In this document: piece after piece, positions 58,854 to 64,000 of the stretch
How positions within the stretch are numbered: the stretch's first letter is position 1
Layout of the letters: each line of letters begins with the position of its first letter
Source of the DNA: Hyaloscypha bicolor E
Taxonomy: Eukaryota > Ascomycota > Leotiomycetes > Helotiales > Hyaloscyphaceae
Assembly: GCF_002865645.1 (NCBI RefSeq)
Contig: NW_020194628.1
Coordinates: 496,001-560,000, forward strand
DNA: 64,000 bases
Direction of reading: 5' to 3'
Position numbers and translations under genes: made by a program
The notes under the pieces: generated by a model
The model's database searches: none
What the model saw: the letters and a program-made list of their open reading frames with translations, nothing else
What the model was told of the DNA's origin: nothing

Positions 58854-60590
58854 AGCCTAATTATAAATAAGTTTATTATATTTATTAGTAATTTAGATAA
58901 TAAAACATAAATAATTAAAAATAGCTTTTTATCTATTTTATTTTTAGAAATTTTAATAGAGATTTGGCTTATATTTTTATTTATTATATTTTATAATTAT
59001 TTAATAAATAGCTAGGCTATTAGAATATAATATAAAGACTTTATATTTATTATTAATTTAAGCTTTATAAGGGCCTAATATAAATAGAATAGGCTAATAT
59101 TCTTTATATAAAGCTTTAATTAAATCTATTATATAAATAAAACTAAATATATTTCTTATATTACTTTAACTAATTAATAAATATTATTATAAAATATATA
59201 AATTATATTTATTATAATTATATTCTTTTATTTTTATTATATAAATAAGTAATTTTAGATAATTTTATAACTATTATTTTATTATAATATTATTATATAA
59301 TTTGAGTTATTTAATTAGTTAGCTTTTTAGAAAACATTCCGGTTTATTTATATTTATTATAAGGCTAATAAAGTAGCTAATAGTTTTTAAATATATAAAG
59401 CTCTTTAGTTTCTTCTAGTAAAAAGTATTAATTATTATTTTATTTATTTAAAATATTAGAGATATTTACTAAAATAAGGGTTTTAAAATAAATAAATATT
59501 TAATTATTTAATTTACTATTCTTTTTATTTATATTATTTCCTAAAATAGTAATATTAAACCCGATATAATTTGAATTCTATAACTAATATAATCTAAAGA
59601 GATTAGGAACTTTAAATCTTTTATAATATTATAAATCTAGGCTATATTTTTTTTTATTTAATTTAATTTTCTATTATTCTAAAGGCTTCTTTTTAAAATA
59701 GTTTTATTAATATTTATATTTACTTATATATCTTGGAATAGTTTACTAATTAATAAACTTATAGTTAATAATCTTATTATAAATATTTTTATTTTATTAT
59801 TACTATTATTTTTATTTTTATTATCTTTTTTATTTAAGTCATTTATTCTTATAATATAACTATTAGTAGCTATCTTAAATAAGCCAGACTATAGCCTATA
59901 TTTCAAATACTAATTTACTAATTACTATTTCTTGAAATTAGACTTAATTATTCTAAGGAGAATTTTTACTATTATATTATCTATTTCTTAATTACTTAGC
60001 TTTTTAAAAAGTAGTTTAACTTATATAGCTATCTAGTTATACTATTATTTTTCTATAACTTACTAGCCCTTTTTTTTTAAAATAGAAATTACTAGGAGAT
60101 TCGAAATATTATATATTTATTTAAATATAATAATATTTATAAATTATATATTTATTTCAGGCCTATAGCTATTACTATTACTAAAACCTAGAAAAGCTTC
60201 TAATATAAGATACTATAAGTTTCTATAAAATATTTTAAGAAAAGTATTATTATTTTTAATTTTAGAAAGATTAAAATTAGTAATAATAATAGTAAATAGC
60301 TTTTTTTTAACTAGGAAATTCTCGGGCTTAAAATTACGATATATTATTCTATTTTTATAGGGATGACTAAGGCTGAAAAATATTTATATGTAGATAATAA
60401 TATATTAATTATAAAATATACTAATATTTTTAATATTTCCTAGAGAATATAACTTTATTATAAGAATAGATTTAATTATTTTAATAAAATCTATTACCTG
60501 TATTATATTAGGCTACTTAATGATTAGTATTATAATTTTAATAAGAATTCGAGTATTTAGCTTGAGGTAGTTAATTAATCTGTCCAAGTC
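58854..60590. other. RIP-degraded AT-rich tract, unidentified
   Basis: No recognisable domain. A minus-strand reading near 58960-59080 (GPYKA, KVFILYSNSLAIY) faintly recalls a DDE transposase block but is too weak to call. Composition changes sharply to normal at about 60590. Confidence 0.45.
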
Positions 60591-61290
60591 ACGTGCATAG
60601 CGGAATTGGTCAAAAGATAGTAAAGGAGTCAAATTGATGTCTAAATCTAGTTAGAGCGACTCCGGGCTTATAACTGTTAATTGAAGGTTGATTTGGGAAC
60701 AGAATATAATAGCATTTATTAACCAACTGATATTTAAAGAATTAAAGACGGTGGGGAAGAGCTCCCTTAAGCTATAGGAATAAGCAAATATAAACCGTAA
60801 TAAACTAGGCATTCCGATCCAATAGGCTGGTTATGACTGTAATTAGGATTTACTTATTCAGCATTTTTCTCACGATCTGCACTTAGGACAACAAAACAAA
60901 CCGCGCTATTCGATAGAGCATACTCTAGTGCATCATTGATTAGATTTATCTAGCATGTTGCAATAGTTGGTTTACTGCTATTACTTGGCCAGCAGGCCGT
61001 CCCGTGGTTGTCGTCATTGGGGGATTGGAAGCTGCTGTGGCTATTTCTAATGTTATAGAGACTATTTAAAGATGCATAAAGGAGGGGTAAATCTTGGGAC
61101 GTTGTGGGTAGCAAACTGTTATCACGTCCTAATTAGGCCTAGTGTTTGCCCCTTTTCTATGCATAAATCCACTTCCATCCTCAAGCAATCAAAAAACTAT
61201 CTTAATTCCCCCTTCGTGCACAGTGACACTCCCTTGGCAAAGCAACATTCACCAACTTGTTCAAAACGATTCCCTAGGAAATTTGCAATA
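60591..61290 (+). promoter_or_regulatory. Upstream region of the HET-domain gene
   Basis: Normal-composition non-coding DNA between the AT-rich boundary and the gene. A TATTTAAA string at 61063-61070 lies 220 bases before the chosen ATG and could be a TATA element. An in-frame ATG at 61072 exists but would lie at or before the transcription start such a TATA box would give. No other gene seen. Confidence 0.3.
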
Positions 61291-62813
61291 ATGGAAAAGT
61301 CTGTGAATATTGTCAACTATGAACCGTTGCCTTCAGATGGATCTCAGATCCGTCTCGTAACGATAATCTCCGCCAAGAAGGAGGAAGAGATCGAGTGTGT
61401 GATAGCGCACTTTCCCTTCACCAAGGAAGCCGTAGATAACCTGAAATATGAAGCATTTTCCTACGTTTGGGGTGACGCGACCGTCACCGCTCCCATCAAA
61501 CTCAATGGGCAAACATTTCACGCAACGAAGAATCTCGAGGCTGCTCTGCGCATATTGCGGCTTCAAAATGAAGAACGACTCATATGGATTGATGCGATAT
61601 GCATCAACCAGTCCAGCATTGAAGAGCGAAATCAAGAAGTTCGCCACATGGATCAGATCTATCAGTACGCTGTGCGTGCCGTGTCTGGCTTGGCTCGGAG
61701 AGAGAATCATCAGAAGATATCACACTGGCTGGCATGGATCCTCGCCGTAACAACCAAGTTGCCAACGATACTTACGATTTATTTATTTTGCTGGCAAATG
61801 CGGATCCCAATGATCCCGAGGATGCTGCGATGATCTTACATAGGACAGGCAATGAAATATACGGGTTATCGCTGCTGAACAGATTTTCCAATCGTCCACG
61901 GTTTAGGCGGGTTTGGATCCTGCAGGAAATAGCGCTGGCAAAGACTGCGACAGTTATATATGGACACAGGTCGATGAATTGGGATCTGCTTATGAAGGCT
62001 GTCGATGCTCTCAACAAACTCCAGCAGAGCAAGAATAGGCACATTTGGAATTTGACTGCTGCAAATAGAGCAGATAAGGTCCATCGATGTCGGACACGAG
62101 CTCTCCAAAACCAGCAACAAGCCCAGGTGGCGATGCACTTTCAGCTGGTTGATTTTCTTTGGCAGACACGGTTCTGTGAGATGACGGAACCTAGGGATCG
62201 CTTGTATGGTCTTTTAGGGCTGATAAATGGCGATTTGAGTAGTGAGAAGCTGCTTGAAATCGACTACGCGAAGCCGGTCTCGGATGTATTTTTGGAGTTG
62301 AGTATTTTCATGATTCAGCGTGGTTTGTTTTCGCATACTTTGTGCTGCGTCGCAAACTCAATGGACGGTTTGCCGTCGTGGGCATCAGATTGGAAGGCCC
62401 CGTTGTTTGCATTTAGTCCGGATGGTTCTCCTGCTTCGGGGCTTTCAAAAAGCATCGTAGCCTACATGCAGTCATATCAGCTTCGGGGTCTCGAGCCGCC
62501 CCCAAACCCCCCTCGATTTTCACCAGACCTCCGCCAATTGACTCTCAGGGGCCGCGTTTTTGACGCCTTCGGAATCTGGCATATCGCCAAACGCTTCGAC
62601 CTCGCAGCGCCCGACGATCAGTCCTGGGACGAAAAGGTCCAACTTTTTCGCGACAGGCTTAATCGTGCGTCAAGACTTGCACTAAAGCCCCTGCGTCCCT
62701 GCGGGTTTAGTGCGTATCAGCGATACGGTCATTTTTTTAGAATAGTAATTTTCGGAATTTTAGTGAAAATCAAAGAAAAATATTATGTAATTTATATAGA
62801 GTTTATACTATAA
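61291..62813 (+). pseudogene. HET-domain (heterokaryon incompatibility) gene, frameshifted and 3'-truncated
   Basis: Starting at the ATG 61291, the frame gives the HET-domain blocks: KYEAFSYVWGD (residues 52-62), LIWIDAICINQ (97-107) and RNQEVRHMDQIYQYA (113-127). At 61681-61686 the frame breaks just before the usual WLG block. WLGSERESSED continues in the frame of 61734-62813, which also holds RFRRVWILQEIALA and the later DRLYGLLGL block, so a single-base loss explains it. HET proteins control vegetative incompatibility or related cell-death responses after non-self recognition. From about 62735 the sequence turns AT-rich and the last 26 or so codons up to 62813 are junk, so the 3' end is lost. 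The start at 61291 fits the usual short lead before the HET domain; the in-frame ATG at 61072 would add a lead with no recognisable content. A sequencing error at the frameshift is possible. Confidence 0.8.
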
Positions 62814-64000
62814 TTAATAAATAAAATTCTCTGATTTTTATATTATATATATATATAGTAAAAAATAGTAGAAATATTATATATTTTACCTTATTAGTAA
62901 TTCTCCCAAAATATTACTATCCTAAGAAATTAATTAATTATATAATAATTATATTTTTATTTATATATCTAATAATTATTTCCTTACTATTAGTATCTAA
63001 TCTAATTATATTACTAAAGCTATTATTATAAAATAAAGGAGAATCTAGGAGTAGCCTAATAAAATCAAGCTCTCTAGCTAGCTATTTTACTTATATATTA
63101 TTAAACTTATTAATTTACTTCTTCTTATATTTAGGAGAAGCTAGCCTAAAATCTATCTTATTTATATAAAAGACCTTTATTTTGTAATTAATTTTCTTCT
63201 ATTTCCTTTATTTTTCTATTAACTTTTAATAATAAACCTTAAGACTAGTTTTATTTTAATTAATAAATAGTAATTTCTTTTTATAGCTAAAGGGCTTCCC
63301 TAAATTATATAAAACTTTTTTCTTATAAATATGCCTTTTATATAGGGATTTACTAGTAGTATACTTTATAATATATATATTAGTTTCCCTAATTTAGTAA
63401 TTTAGATAAATATTATTATTTATCTTATTTATAATAAAAAGAAACTCTTTATAATAAGTAATTTAATATATAGCCGAGCCTTTAGAAATAATTTCATACT
63501 TTTATATATATTTTTTATTATCTTTATCTAGCTTATTATATTATTCTTAAAATACTGCCTTTTCTTTTATAAGCTCTCTTTCTATAATTAGCCCTGCCCT
63601 AAATAGCTTAGGCTTAGTTAATTTCTAATATATTTTCTATAATTTTTAAAAACTAAATATAAGAATATATTTCTTATTATTTTTTATTAGAATAAAATAG
63701 TTATTAAAATATTAATTTATATATTATATAATTTATAAATATAAAGAAGTTCTAGAAAAGTTTTAATATTAAAGGAATTTATAGAAATAAAATCTCTATT
63801 TATTTACCTACTATAAAATTAGCCTATATTACTATATAAATTTATAGCTAATTAATAAACCTTTTTTTAATTAAAATTAAGCTAGCTTCTTATATATATA
63901 TTATATAATTTTATATTTTAAAAGGCCTGCTTTAGTAAAAGTACTAATAATTATTCTATTTTAAATATTTTTCTTTATATTATTTAATATATTACTAGAA
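62814..64000. other. RIP-degraded AT-rich tract, unidentified
   Basis: Nearly free of CpA and TpG. No readable domain and no repeat partner in the window. It has replaced the 3' end of the HET-domain gene. Confidence 0.5.

Noticed and set aside
58950..59090. Tc1/pogo-type transposase block on the minus strand
   Set aside because: Only a faint resemblance over a few residues, with stops; not enough to call.
61333..61710. 125-residue minus-strand open frame
   Set aside because: Antisense shadow of the HET-domain gene.
1..64000. Centromere, telomere or subtelomere identity of the AT-rich region
   Set aside because: No telomere repeats. AT-rich nested retroelements also occur at fungal centromeres, but nothing here distinguishes that from ordinary RIP-affected blocks.

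Overview
The window looks like a piece of a filamentous ascomycete (Pezizomycotina) genome with two compartments. Short islands of ordinary base composition carry spliced, secreted-type fungal genes and a HET-domain gene. Between them lie very long AT-rich tracts in which CpA and its complement TpG are almost absent while CpT, CpC and CpG survive. That is the mark of repeat-induced point mutation (RIP). I see no tRNA, rRNA, CRISPR or telomere repeat.

Layout. 1-8300: AT-rich DNA with a complete but dead Gypsy element (element 1, 1703-7768, TSD ATAAT). 8380-10934: a lightly mutated block with a 180-bp LTR-like repeat and a piggyBac-type DNA transposon with 148-bp inverted ends. 10935-17260: gene island with an intact SGNH/GDSL hydrolase, a terminal gene fragment whose stop codon comes from an inserted LTR-like repeat, and a secreted glucose/sorbosone-dehydrogenase-like gene. 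The dehydrogenase gene is broken by a 713-bp Mutator-like element (9-bp TSD) and probably by a splice-donor change. 17677-18407: a foldback repeat and a second 180-bp LTR-like repeat. 19426-26246: Gypsy element 2 (TSD ATATT), with two solo LTRs of another family inserted in it. 26368-30900: an LTR-like repeat and a DUF3435-like recombinase fragment split by a 3.5-kb hAT element (8-bp TSD). 30907-44083: Gypsy element 5, about 13 kb, minus strand. 44086-58853: Gypsy element 4, minus strand, whose 5' LTR is split by the younger Gypsy element 3 (52177-58209, TSD CTTGG/CTTAG). 58854-60590: unidentified AT-rich DNA. 60591-62735: second gene island with a frameshifted, 3'-truncated HET-domain gene. 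62736-64000: AT-rich DNA.

How the parts relate. Most of the window is a stack of nested transposons, and target-site duplications give the order of several events. Element 3 is younger than element 4. The hAT element is younger than the DUF3435 gene. The solo LTRs at 20.1 and 22.5 kb are younger than element 2. The host genes at the island edges carry the damage: an insertion in an exon, an insertion at a stop codon, and a truncation. The strongest novelty candidates are the piggyBac-type element flanked by AT instead of TTAA, a 36-bp palindrome that recurs seven times in different retroelement contexts, the possible DUF3435 (Starship/Crypton-type) relic, and the roughly 5 kb of unexplained sequence downstream of integrase in element 5. 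All calls come from reading the sequence. No alignment or database search was run.
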